Shown piece after piece: positions 37,051 through 44,646 of a stretch of DNA of 64,000 bases (the stretch's first letter is position 1; each line of letters starts with the position of its first letter). This DNA comes from Bacillus sp. MYb209. Its GTDB lineage: Bacteria > Bacillota > Bacilli > Bacillales > Bacillaceae_G. The position numbers and the translations under genes are program-made. The notes under the pieces were generated by a model. The model worked only from the letters and a program-made list of their open reading frames with translations, ran no database searches and had not been told where the DNA came from. Location of the stretch: NCBI RefSeq assembly GCF_002975175.1, contig NZ_PCNZ01000009.1:79642-143641 (forward strand), given 5' to 3'.

Positions 37051-37613
37051 AAGGTTGCACTCCTTTTTTCTTCTTGTATCCACACTTCATAATGGCTCGT
37101 TGAAATTGCACTTGCTCCTGCACGAATTGCAATTTCCGCATCTTCTCTCGTTTGAATTAGTCCGCCTGCAATAATAGGAAATTCTATTTCCTCTGCTAGC
37201 TGTTTAATAATAGAAGGCATAATACCAGGCATAATCTCTACTGCATTCGGTTTAGTCGTTTTACAATTTTCAATTGATTTTGTAAGAGATAAAGTATCAA
37301 CGATAAAAATACGTTGAATCGTTTTCAATCCAATTTTATTGGCATTTCGAATTGTCGATCCCTTTGTCGAAATAATACCTTGTGCTCCGATAACATCTTG
37401 AATATATAAAAGTGCTTCCTCTGTGTTCGTATTTAAGCCTTGTATAAAATCACAATGAAGAAATACATCATGTCCATGTTTCTGTAATTCATATACACGC
37501 TCTGGTAACTCCAGCATTGAACCAGTCATAAGAAAAACTGTTTTAGGTAATTTTTTGTATGTTTTATACCCTTTCCAATTCTTTATCATCGCGATATAAG
37601 GTTCTTTAAACAT
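37047..37613 (-). CDS. glpP: glycerol-3-phosphate-responsive antiterminator GlpP
   Basis: A 188-residue TIM-barrel-like RNA-binding protein that, with glycerol-3-phosphate, lets RNA polymerase read through leader terminators in Bacillus glp genes. Family segments visible are VFLMTGSMLELPERVYELQKHG near 25-46, HCDFIQGLN, GIISTKGSTIRNANKIGLKTIQR, VEIMPGIMP and PIIAGGLIQTREDAE. The frame opens at a GTG at 37622, but AGGTGG sits five bases before the ATG at 37613. It heads the ugp operon and its own leader contains two competing hairpins, which suggests autoregulation by antitermination. Confidence 0.9.
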   Translation of the reverse strand: MFKEPYIAMIKNWKGYKTYKKLPKTVFLMTGSMLELPERVYELQKHGHDVFLHCDFIQGLNTNTEEALLYIQDVIGAQGIISTKGSTIRNANKIGLKTIQRIFIVDTLSLTKSIENCKTTKPNAVEIMPGIMPSIIKQLAEEIEFPIIAGGLIQTREDAEIAIRAGASAISTSHYEVWIQEEKRSATL

Positions 37614-37651
37614 TGATTCCACCTAGCTTTTCTATTTTTATCCAAACTAAA

Positions 37652-37766
37652 AACACCTACTTACATAGAACACCTTTCTCCTTATTTGAACTCTAGGGAA
37701 TAGAGCACACCTAAGAAAGTGGCACGTTATATGTAAGCGGGTGTTCTCAAATGTTCTCTACCCTAG
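37652..37766 (-). promoter_or_regulatory. leader RNA of glpP-ugp with two mutually exclusive hairpins
   Basis: On the transcribed minus strand, arms at 37730-37745 and 37652-37667 form a 16-position stem (AACACC..CTTACATA with TATGTAAG..GGTGTT) followed by TTTTAG, a terminator-like hairpin. A second stem, CTAGGG plus TAGAG (37756-37766) with CTCTA plus CCCTAG (37693-37705), encloses the first arm but not the second, so the two cannot form together. This is the expected layout for an antitermination site of GlpP. Confidence 0.6.
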
Positions 37767-37819
37767 TTATTTTGTTACCTTTACTATATTACGTATTTAT
37801 TAAGTCAGTTTTGATAAAT

Positions 37820-37847
37820 TGTTAATTAGGTGTTAACCGAATGTTAA
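37820..37847 (-). promoter_or_regulatory. PhoP-type box: three TTAACA direct repeats upstream of glpP-ugp
   Basis: On the minus strand TTAACA occurs exactly at 37842-37847, 37831-37836 and 37820-37825, at an 11-bp period with 5-bp spacers; a weaker fourth copy (TCAAAA) is at 37809-37814. This is the known Bacillus PhoP binding pattern. A plausible -10 (TAATAA or TAATAT) lies just downstream. Confidence 0.65.
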
Positions 37848-37920
37848 TATTCAACATATTCCTTTTACAATAATCTAGATATAAGAATAACCCCACACAG
37901 AAAACAACTATGCTTAAAGC

Positions 37921-38247
37921 TCAAGTGATATGTAAATTCATTCCATAGTTAATAAGTTTTAGTTCTCTTGCCACTGCTTGTGAAGCAAAATTATCCCAAG
38001 CCGTACTATACAGTGGAATGTGTTTTTCTTCTTGTATTGATATCGCCCAGGCCGTAACAACATCCGAACCATACCCTTTCCCTTGAAACTCCGCTAACGT
38101 TTCCACACTCGCTCCAGCAGCCACTCCTGTACTTCTTGCACTGCAACATATAGAAACTACTTGTTCATTTTCAACAATTGCAAAATAAGGTTGCCTCCAT
38201 TCCATATTACTGGGTATATAGCCCCCATATAGCAAAACTCCATACAA
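37921..38247 (-). pseudogene. GNAT acetyltransferase, C-terminal remnant
   Basis: About 108 residues with the C-terminal half of a GNAT domain: YFAIVENEQVVSICCSAR, then the acetyl-CoA loop ETLAEFQGKGYGSDVVTAWA and PLYSTAWDNFASQAVARELKL. Complete relatives are roughly twice as long, so the N-terminal half is missing, and there is no ribosome site before the first ATG. Most likely a decayed gene; expression from an internal start cannot be excluded. Confidence 0.6.
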
Positions 38248-38284
38248 AAAGATTCATACTCTATTCCTCTTTTCTAAAACAAAA

Positions 38285-38355
38285 ATCCCATTTAGATAAA
38301 CATCACTGAGTCCATCCTATCGAATGATTTCCTCGTTCTGTCTATCTAAATGGGA
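38285..38355. other. 14-bp perfect inverted repeat with a 43-bp loop
   Basis: ATCCCATTTAGATA at 38285-38298 is perfectly complementary to 38342-38355. It lies between the GNAT remnant and the ankyrin lipoprotein stop. On the minus strand it may serve as a terminator for the ankyrin gene, but there is no good T run; a structured RNA or a small mobile scar is possible. Confidence 0.4.
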
Positions 38356-38401
38356 TAATTTCGCGACCGTTATTTTCTTAGTTTCTTATCGTACTCTTGT
38401 A

Positions 38402-39193
38402 TTATTCTATAGGTTGCTGCTGCATAACTTCATTTGCCCCAGCTTGCCTCAACATATTTGCAATATCTTTAAAACCTCTTTTTTCAGCATATTGCAGCGG
38501 CGTAGTCCCCTCACTGTTAGCCGTATTTACGTCAGCTCCATGCTCAATAAGCATTTGAATTACCTTTTTATGATTTTCGCTACCATTTCCTAATACAATC
38601 GCTTCTAATAATGCTGTTCCACCACGATTATTTTTGTAATTCACATCAATATCTGTGTGCTCTAGTAATTCTTTTACGACCTCTACATGACCACGCTCAG
38701 ATGCAGAAGTTAATGCTGTTCCACCTGACCGAGTAGTTTCTTTCGTATTAACTCCTGCATTAATTAATAGTTTTACGATATCCTTGTAGCCTTCTCTACT
38801 AGCGTAAAGGAATGGATTACTTTGTTTCTCATCTTGAATTTCAATATCAGCTCCCGCATCAATTAACGCTTTAACTGTCTCTACATGATTCTGATACGTT
38901 GCTGCAAGGACAGGTGTTTCTCCGTTATCACCTTCTACGTTAATATTCGCTCCGTCTTTAATCAACTTCATAGCCGTTTCTGTATCACCTAGGGTCGCAG
39001 AAAGCAATAATTGCTTATCCATTAAATTTATACCAGTCTCTTCTTTATCTTTTTCCTTTTCTTTATGCTTTTCTTGCTTTTTTTCGTTTTTCACGTGAAC
39101 CGGTTTCGATTCAGGTTCTTCTTGCTTATCACAAGCCACTACCATCATTAAAAGTCCTAATAATGTACATAATAAAATTTTTTGTTTTCTCAC
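38402..39193 (-). CDS. ankyrin-repeat lipoprotein
   Basis: A 263-residue extracellular protein. Signal peptide VRKQKILLCTLLGLLMMVVAC has a lipobox (VVAC), then a charged linker (KKQEKHKEKEKDKEE) and about six ankyrin repeats (ATLGDTETAMKLIKDGANIN; GETPVLAATYQNHVETVKAL; GGTALTSASERGHVEVVKEL; GTTPLQYAEKRGFKDIANML). Ankyrin arrays bind proteins; the partner is unknown. A frame extends to 39232, but AGGAG lies eight bases before a GTG at 39193, which gives a proper signal peptide. A 23-codon ORF ends just upstream and may couple translation. Confidence 0.82.
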   Translation of the reverse strand: MRKQKILLCTLLGLLMMVVACDKQEEPESKPVHVKNEKKQEKHKEKEKDKEETGINLMDKQLLLSATLGDTETAMKLIKDGANINVEGDNGETPVLAATYQNHVETVKALIDAGADIEIQDEKQSNPFLYASREGYKDIVKLLINAGVNTKETTRSGGTALTSASERGHVEVVKELLEHTDIDVNYKNNRGGTALLEAIVLGNGSENHKKVIQMLIEHGADVNTANSEGTTPLQYAEKRGFKDIANMLRQAGANEVMQQQPIE

Positions 39194-39204
39194 AACTACA
39201 GCTC

Positions 39205-39276
39205 CTATGAAAGATAATGTTTTCTTAACCATTCCTCCATCACATGCAATAACTCTTCTTCAATAGATTTATCCAT
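39205..39276 (-). CDS. possible 23-residue leader ORF upstream of the ankyrin lipoprotein
   Basis: ATG with AAGG five bases upstream; it encodes MDKSIEEELLHVMEEWLRK... and stops 11 bases before the GTG of the lipoprotein gene, overlapping its AGGAG. It may couple translation or be chance; low certainty. Confidence 0.3.
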   Translation of the reverse strand: MDKSIEEELLHVMEEWLRKHYLS

Positions 39277-39554
39277 AAGTACCTTATATTCCTTCTTCAA
39301 TTGTCATAGTATACTTATGCTCATGTTTTCTCAACATATAATTCATGTTTGGAATGATATGCCACCCAGCTCCATCATTAATATTATGGAGCAATTAGTT
39401 TAGCATGTTTCAGCGATACTTGTACATCTTTGTTACCCTTAATTACTCAAATACACATAGTAATCACTCTGAATATGTCACTATATTATATTGTAACTGT
39501 TCTTCTAACTATTTTACACCTTTTATCTTTCCGTTTTTCATCTCATCAGCCAAA
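39277..39554. other. intergenic region upstream of the ankyrin gene
   Basis: Nearly 280 bp of AT-rich DNA with no credible gene. A GCTCCAT/ATGGAGC hairpin sits at about 39368-39391. The rest shows nothing I can name. Confidence 0.35.
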
Positions 39555-39585
39555 GAAAAGGACAACCTTAGATGGTTGTCCTTTA
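39555..39585 (-). terminator. terminator after the NosL-like gene
   Basis: AAAAGGACAACC/GGTTGTCCTTT stem. Confidence 0.7.
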
Positions 39586-39603
39586 TGTAACTACTTTTTC
39601 GGA

Positions 39604-40110
39604 TTAATGAGAATGTCCTCCGCTATTCCCTTTTTGCGGTTTCCCCATCATCTCTTTATTCATTTCCCACTTATGCTCTGATAATTCTTTGTCGGAAAGG
39701 ACCTTCCCCTTATATTTAGATACAAAACTTTCCGCATCTTTTTTATCTTTAAACGAGATCACGTTATAAGCCATAGGTGTTGTTATTGTTTTATCATATA
39801 CGTAAGTTGCGTCCTGTAATGGAACCCAATCTTTCGTATTATAGTCTCGTACAAACTTTTCTTTCGTCTTCTCATTTTTATTGTTATCCATCCATTTATA
39901 CATACAGCCAATATCATCAAACTTTAAGGCTTTTCCATTATCTAAAATAATTTCTGTTGCAAATTGATTATCCATTACCCCTATTTGACAAATATCACAC
40001 TTATCATTTTTCTCATCAACCGCAATAGCTTCTATGTCCCTTTTCCCACATCCTACTATTGTAAATACGAAGCATAAACATATAACAAGCACAGCATACT
40101 TTACTCTCAT
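39604..40110 (-). CDS. NosL-like copper-binding lipoprotein
   Basis: A 168-residue lipoprotein with a signal peptide (MRVKYAVLVICLCFVFTIVGC, lipobox IVGC). The mature domain has CDICQIGVMDNQFATEIIL, the Cys-x2-Cys...Met metal site of NosL, then a ferredoxin-like fold (YNVISFKDKKDAESFVSKYKG) and a Met/His-rich C-terminus (MNKEMMGKPQKGNSGGHSH). NosL proteins carry Cu(I) for nitrous oxide reductase; no nos genes are in the window, so here it is better called a Cu-binding lipoprotein. AGGGAGGAAATAGGG precedes the ATG. Confidence 0.8.
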   Translation of the reverse strand: MRVKYAVLVICLCFVFTIVGCGKRDIEAIAVDEKNDKCDICQIGVMDNQFATEIILDNGKALKFDDIGCMYKWMDNNKNEKTKEKFVRDYNTKDWVPLQDATYVYDKTITTPMAYNVISFKDKKDAESFVSKYKGKVLSDKELSEHKWEMNKEMMGKPQKGNSGGHSH

Positions 40111-40238
40111 CCCTATTTCCTCCCTATTAATGACAATACATTACTCCTAAAAATTTATTCATTGTACTCAACTAGGAGAATATCAAAAAGTTGTGCGAGA
40201 TTTGTGAAAAAACATTGTTCTTTTTGTAATATATGGAA

Positions 40239-40274
40239 CAAAAAAGAGATGTGCAGTTATTTCTACACATCTCT
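40239..40274 (-). terminator. terminator after the lipoyl-like gene
   Basis: AGAGATGTG/CACATCTCT stem followed by TTTTTTG on the minus strand. Confidence 0.7.
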
Positions 40275-40276
40275 CA

Positions 40277-40531
40277 TCATTCACAACCAGTAATTAACAA
40301 ATCATCTTCTATCTTAACTAATAATGTATCCGCACTAATTTCCTGTCCAACTTCTACATTTACTAATCTTATATTTCCACTGATCCCAACCCCGATTTTT
40401 TCAAGCTCACCATCGTGCTTTCGGATCATCATTAATTTTTCCCATTCATATACGTAAGAGGATTCATTAATAAAAATCTCTTCTACTCTTCCTTTACACG
40501 AACTATAAATCTCTTCTATTCTTGTTTCCAT
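40277..40531 (-). CDS. biotin/lipoyl-like domain protein, no attachment lysine
   Basis: An 84-residue protein. The C-terminal half (GVGISGNIRLVNVEVGQEI, then DTLLVKIEDDLLI) has the hammerhead fold pattern of biotinyl/lipoyl domains, but the modified-Lys motif (MKM or DKA) is absent at the turn. It probably keeps the fold for another role. GGGAG stands about eleven bases before the ATG. Monocistronic and divergent from citM. Function unknown. Confidence 0.6.
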   Translation of the reverse strand: METRIEEIYSSCKGRVEEIFINESSYVYEWEKLMMIRKHDGELEKIGVGISGNIRLVNVEVGQEISADTLLVKIEDDLLITGCE

Positions 40532-40617
40532 TCAAAATCTACTCCCTACTTCACGCGCTTCTCGTTTTCACCTTATTCTACCATTCTTGTGCGAAGTAAA
40601 TTATCTTTTTAAAAATT

Positions 40618-40650
40618 CAAAATTACCTTCATGAACAAAATGATCAAAAT
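40618..40650 (+). promoter_or_regulatory. CAAAAT direct repeats upstream of citM
   Basis: CAAAAT occurs at 40618, 40636 and 40645, spacings of 18 and 9 bp, about 140-170 bp upstream of the citM start. A related ACAAAA pattern stands before maeN, so these are likely sites for the CitT-type regulators. Confidence 0.4.
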
Positions 40651-40752
40651 AAAAATTATGCTTCTAATGATGTTATTTTTCAAATTATTTACCATTTGAA
40701 CGAATGCTTTTATTATAAACAAAAAACCTTTTTTCTGAATTTTTATTCTATT

Positions 40753-40767
40753 TTGAAAGCGCAATCA
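40753..40767 (+). promoter_or_regulatory. cre-like CcpA site upstream of citM
   Basis: TTGAAAGCGCAATCA fits WTGNAANCGNWWNCA at all fixed positions, 21 bp before the start codon, a position expected to give catabolite repression. Confidence 0.55.
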
Positions 40768-40788
40768 TTCTTTTGAGGGGGAGATTAC

Positions 40789-42093
40789 ATGTTAGCACTA
40801 CTTGGATTTACGATGGTATTTGTCTTTATGTTTTTAATTATGACTAAACGTATGTCAGCATTAGTAGCATTAATATTAATTCCAATTACTTTCGCATTAA
40901 TTGGTGGCTTTTATGCAAATATGGGACCTATGATGCTAGAGGGGATTAAAAAGCTAGCACCTACCGGTATTATGCTTATGTTCGCCATTTTGTATTTTGG
41001 AATTATGATTGATAGTGGTTTATTCGACCCTGTCATTAGCAAAATTTTGAAATTTGTAAAAGGTGATCCTTTAAAAATTGTTGTTGGTACGGCTATTCTT
41101 ACTATTATCGTTTCATTAGATGGGGACGGAACAACAACGTATATGATTACTGTTTCCGCAATGTATCCACTATATAAACGTCTTGGAATGAATCCACTTA
41201 TATTAGCTGGGGTTGTCATGTTAGGAGCTGGGGTGACAAATCTTACACCTTGGGGTGGACCAACCGCTCGGGTTATGAGTGCACTTGGGCTTGAAGCTTC
41301 CGAACTATTTACACCACTTATTCCCGGAATGATTGCTGGTGCAATTTGGGTAGTTTTCGTTGCCTACTATCTTGGAAAAAAAGAAAGAAAACGTTTAGGA
41401 ATTATGGATGTACAATATTTAAAACAAATGCAAACAATGGATGAGCAAGCTGCGACAGTTGAAGCTGAAATACATAAACGCCCGAAACTACTATGGATTA
41501 ACTTTTTATTAACTGCTTCCCTCCTCGTTTGTCTCATACTAGAGATTATGCCGTTACCTGTTTTATTTACAGTCGCTTTTGCTATTGCTGTTATGATTAA
41601 CTACCCTAACTTAGAACAACAGAAAGAGCGTATTGCGTCTCACGCTGGAAACGTATTATTGGTTGTTTCTCTCGTCTTTGCCGCTGGAATTTTCACAGGT
41701 ATTCTATCTGGAACAAAAATGGTAGATGCGATGGCTCAAAGTGTTGTTACTCTTATACCAGATGCACTTGGCCCCCAGCTTCCAATTATTACAGCTTTAC
41801 TAAGTATGCCGTTCACATTTTTCATGTCTAATGATGCTTTTTACTTCGGCGTATTACCTATATTAACGAAAGCTGCTGCCGCTTACGGAATTAGTGCAGC
41901 AGAAATGGGACGTGCCTCGTTACTCGGTCAACCTGTTCACTTACTGAGTCCCCTCGTTGCTTCCACTTATTTATTAGTCGGAATGGCCAAGGTTGATTTT
42001 GGTGAACACCAACGATTCACTTTACTTTGGGCTGTTGGAACGACAATGGTTATGTTGATTACTGGCATTGTAATTGGAATTATTCCAATATAA
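40789..42093 (+). CDS. citM: CitMHS-family metal-citrate/H+ symporter
   Basis: A 434-residue membrane transporter with about twelve helices. The family signature TNLTPWGGPTARVMSALG is near residue 145, preceded by IIVSLDGDGTTTYMITVS; MSNDAFYFGVLPIL is in the second half. The family imports citrate complexed with Mg or Ca. It is divergently oriented from a CitS/CitT-type two-component pair, as for B. subtilis citM, where CitST activates it. GAGGGGGAG precedes the ATG. A cre-like site indicates glucose repression. Confidence 0.9.
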   Translation: MLALLGFTMVFVFMFLIMTKRMSALVALILIPITFALIGGFYANMGPMMLEGIKKLAPTGIMLMFAILYFGIMIDSGLFDPVISKILKFVKGDPLKIVVGTAILTIIVSLDGDGTTTYMITVSAMYPLYKRLGMNPLILAGVVMLGAGVTNLTPWGGPTARVMSALGLEASELFTPLIPGMIAGAIWVVFVAYYLGKKERKRLGIMDVQYLKQMQTMDEQAATVEAEIHKRPKLLWINFLLTASLLVCLILEIMPLPVLFTVAFAIAVMINYPNLEQQKERIASHAGNVLLVVSLVFAAGIFTGILSGTKMVDAMAQSVVTLIPDALGPQLPIITALLSMPFTFFMSNDAFYFGVLPILTKAAAAYGISAAEMGRASLLGQPVHLLSPLVASTYLLVGMAKVDFGEHQRFTLLWAVGTTMVMLITGIVIGIIPI

Positions 42094-42102
42094 GATGAAA
42101 CT

Positions 42103-42146
42103 AGGAAAAACAGTAGAGGAAATGTAATAATCCTCTACTGTTTTTA
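42103..42146. terminator. bidirectional terminator between citM and citT
   Basis: AAAAACAGTAGAGGA/TCCTCTACTGTTTTT stem. Confidence 0.8.
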
Positions 42147-42162
42147 TTGTTGTAAAAATCCC

Positions 42163-42855
42163 CTATGAAGAAACGCGGAAATACCTTCTTTCTGGCCTTC
42201 CCACACTTCCATATATAAGCTCCGCATGCACTTTCTTTCCAGAAATCAAATACTCTAAATAGCGCCTCGCAGTTGATCGGCTTACACCTACCATTAAACT
42301 TAGCATCTCTGCAGTAATTCCCTCTTCATTAATAGTTAGCATATGCTTTTTTATTTTTGCTAACGTTAATGGGTCTATCCCTTTCGGGGCGTATTCTATA
42401 TGATTTGCCTGCACTCCTCTTTGAGACCATAGATGTTCAATTTGTTCCGGGGATAATTGAGCGCTTTTCTTTAATTGCGTAATCTTTTTTTGATAATTTT
42501 CTAAACTTGTTTTAAATCGATCGAATGTAAGTGGTTTTACGATATAATCTGTTACTCCGCCTCGTAAAGCATGTCGTACTACATCTGTTTCCGACGCAGC
42601 TGTAATCATAATAATGTCTGTATCATGTAAATGATGCCTAATATATGTGACAAGTTCCGTTCCTTGCATATCAGGTAAGTACACATCTAATAAAACAAGC
42701 TGTGGCTTCACAAATTCTAACCATTCCTTCGCCTGTTCTCCAGTCGTTGCCGTCCCAATCACTTTAAATCCCTCAATTTTTTCAGTAAAACGCCGATGAA
42801 TCTCTGCAATCCGGATATCATCTTCTACAATCAATACTTCAATCCCCTCAGTCAT
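42163..42855 (-). CDS. citT: CitT-type response regulator
   Basis: A 230-residue regulator: receiver domain (IVEDDIRIAEIHRRF; phospho-Asp in LVLLDVYLPDMQG; Lys in YIVKPLTFDRF) and DNA-binding region with GITAEMLSLMVGVSRSTARRYLEYL. The start ATG shares one base with the kinase stop codon (TAATG). It pairs with the upstream kinase and, by position and analogy with B. subtilis, should activate citM when citrate is present. Confidence 0.87.
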   Translation of the reverse strand: MTEGIEVLIVEDDIRIAEIHRRFTEKIEGFKVIGTATTGEQAKEWLEFVKPQLVLLDVYLPDMQGTELVTYIRHHLHDTDIIMITAASETDVVRHALRGGVTDYIVKPLTFDRFKTSLENYQKKITQLKKSAQLSPEQIEHLWSQRGVQANHIEYAPKGIDPLTLAKIKKHMLTINEEGITAEMLSLMVGVSRSTARRYLEYLISGKKVHAELIYGSVGRPERRYFRVSS

Positions 42856-44465
42856 TACAATTCGCCTCTCTCTTTCGGTAATGCAATGATAAATAACGCA
42901 CCACCTAAATCCCCTTTTTCGATTGCAATACTTCCATTTAAATCTTCCACTAGCTCTTTCACTTTTGCTAATCCATATCCACGTTTTCCTCCCTCTTTCG
43001 TCGAAAAACCTTTATAGAATATGCTAGTAATTATTTCATCATGAATCCCGTGTCCTGAATCTTCCACTTCAATTAATATTTCTTCACCAATATCCGTTAC
43101 AAACATTCTAACTCTCTTGTCATACTCTTGATTTTTTTCAATTGCTTCAAATGCATTCGTAATTAAATTTCCCAGTATAGAAACAACATAATTACTATCA
43201 ATATGCGGACTTAACTTTTCTAAACTACTTTCTCGATCTAACACAAAATCAATCTTCAACTCTCGTGCTCTATTGTAAAATCCAATTAAAATTCCACCTA
43301 ACCATGGATTTTGAATTCGTTTCATAATAAATTGAACGAAATCTTGATAGACTGCCGTTTCCTTATGAATAAGCTCTAAAGCATCTTCATATGACTCTAA
43401 CTGAATAAGACCTGAAAGCGTATACAATAAGTTGTTATATTCATGTGTTTGTGCCCGTAACGCCTCTGTATATTGCTTCGTCTGAGACAATTCTGCTGTT
43501 AACTGATCCATTTCAGATTTCAAACGTAAACTAGATACGACGCCAGTTACTTTATTGTTAACTTTAATAGGTAAACGATTGGCAATAACGGCCTGTCCCT
43601 TTATATTTAATTGCCGATCAAACTGTTCCTCACCGTTTTGAAGTACCTCGAGTATCGATGAATTAGGGATAACATTTAAAATAAATTCTCCAATGATACT
43701 TCGCTGTTTATTTAAAGAAAGAATATCGTATGCCGCTTGATTGACTAAACTAACCATTCCATTTTTATCAATTACGATAATCCCTTCACGTACAGATTGA
43801 ATCACAGTACTATGTTCTTCGTATAAGGAAGAAATTTCTTCTGGTTCCATTCCAAACATCATCCGCTTAATACTTTTTGCTAAATATACAGAGCCAATTA
43901 TCCCAATTAACAGACCTGCTATTGTAATCCAAAACACACGCTTTCCATACACTTCTATCGCTCCATGAATATCATCCATTGAAAAACCAACAGATACTAC
44001 GCCAATAATTTCATTATCCTGATTACGGATTGGAACTTTTCCGCGTAAGGACGGTCCTAATGATCCCGTTGCTTTCGAAACGTAAGATTTCCCTTCTAAT
44101 AGAACTCCTTTGTTATCTCCACCAACCATTGCTTCTCCTATTTTATCTTTCTTAGGATGTGCATAACGAATACCATCTTTATTTCCAACTACAATAAAGT
44201 CAGCATCTGTTTCGATTCGAATTTTTTCTGCAATTGGCTGAATAATAGAAGCCGGATTTTCTTTTTGAAAAGCTTCCCCGATTTCTGGTATAGCAGCAAC
44301 TGTTTTCGCAACATGCAACGCCCTTTTTCCAATTTGCTCTTCTACTGTTTCAGATAATATATAGTAAAATAAATAACTCGTTAACAGCAGTACAGCAAGA
44401 ATAAGTGTACTAATAGTTAATGTAATTCTCGGTTGCAGTTTCAATTTCTTCAATTTCAAAATCAT
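42855..44465 (-). CDS. citS: CitS-type sensor histidine kinase
   Basis: A 536-residue membrane kinase. TM1 is near 15-35 (ITLTISTLILAVLLLTSYLFY), an extracytoplasmic PAS/Cache sensor carries VVGNKDGIRYAHPKKDKIGEAMVGGDN, TM2 is near 170-190, then PAS, the H-helix LRAQTHEYNNLLYTLSGL, and ATPase boxes (NLITNAFEAI, DSGHGIHDEII, GYGLAKVKELV). The frame opens at 44495 without a ribosome site; ATG at 44465 or the TTG two codons later (AGGGGA six bases before) is the true start. Probable citrate sensor for citM. Confidence 0.86.
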   Translation of the reverse strand: MILKLKKLKLQPRITLTISTLILAVLLLTSYLFYYILSETVEEQIGKRALHVAKTVAAIPEIGEAFQKENPASIIQPIAEKIRIETDADFIVVGNKDGIRYAHPKKDKIGEAMVGGDNKGVLLEGKSYVSKATGSLGPSLRGKVPIRNQDNEIIGVVSVGFSMDDIHGAIEVYGKRVFWITIAGLLIGIIGSVYLAKSIKRMMFGMEPEEISSLYEEHSTVIQSVREGIIVIDKNGMVSLVNQAAYDILSLNKQRSIIGEFILNVIPNSSILEVLQNGEEQFDRQLNIKGQAVIANRLPIKVNNKVTGVVSSLRLKSEMDQLTAELSQTKQYTEALRAQTHEYNNLLYTLSGLIQLESYEDALELIHKETAVYQDFVQFIMKRIQNPWLGGILIGFYNRARELKIDFVLDRESSLEKLSPHIDSNYVVSILGNLITNAFEAIEKNQEYDKRVRMFVTDIGEEILIEVEDSGHGIHDEIITSIFYKGFSTKEGGKRGYGLAKVKELVEDLNGSIAIEKGDLGGALFIIALPKERGEL

Positions 44466-44601
44466 TCCCCTAACATTACTGAAGATAGAATTCAAAGAAT
44501 ATACAGACTTTTCAACTTAATCATACCACATTTATTTCTTTACTTTTATATCATTATTCACTACTCTGTCGGGGTGTTAGCAGAGAGGCCTATAAACACA
44601 C

Positions 44602-44640
44602 AAAAGCCCCTCTAGTATCTATTTACTAGAGGGGCTTTTC
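44602..44640 (-). terminator. terminator after the flotillin gene
   Basis: AAAAGCCCCTCTAGTA/TACTAGAGGGGCTTTT stem. Confidence 0.85.
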
Positions 44641-44646
44641 ACCTTA

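Larger units (their letters stand above)
37614..37920. other. intergenic control region of the ugp operon
   Basis: About 300 bp without a gene. It contains, from the operon outwards, the two competing leader hairpins, a probable promoter and the Pho-type repeats described separately. The left flank (37850-37920) shows nothing further. Confidence 0.5.

Noticed and set aside
39604-40110. Evidence for a nitrous oxide reductase (nos) cluster
   Set aside because: Only the NosL-like lipoprotein is present; no nosZ, nosD, nosF or nosY lies nearby.
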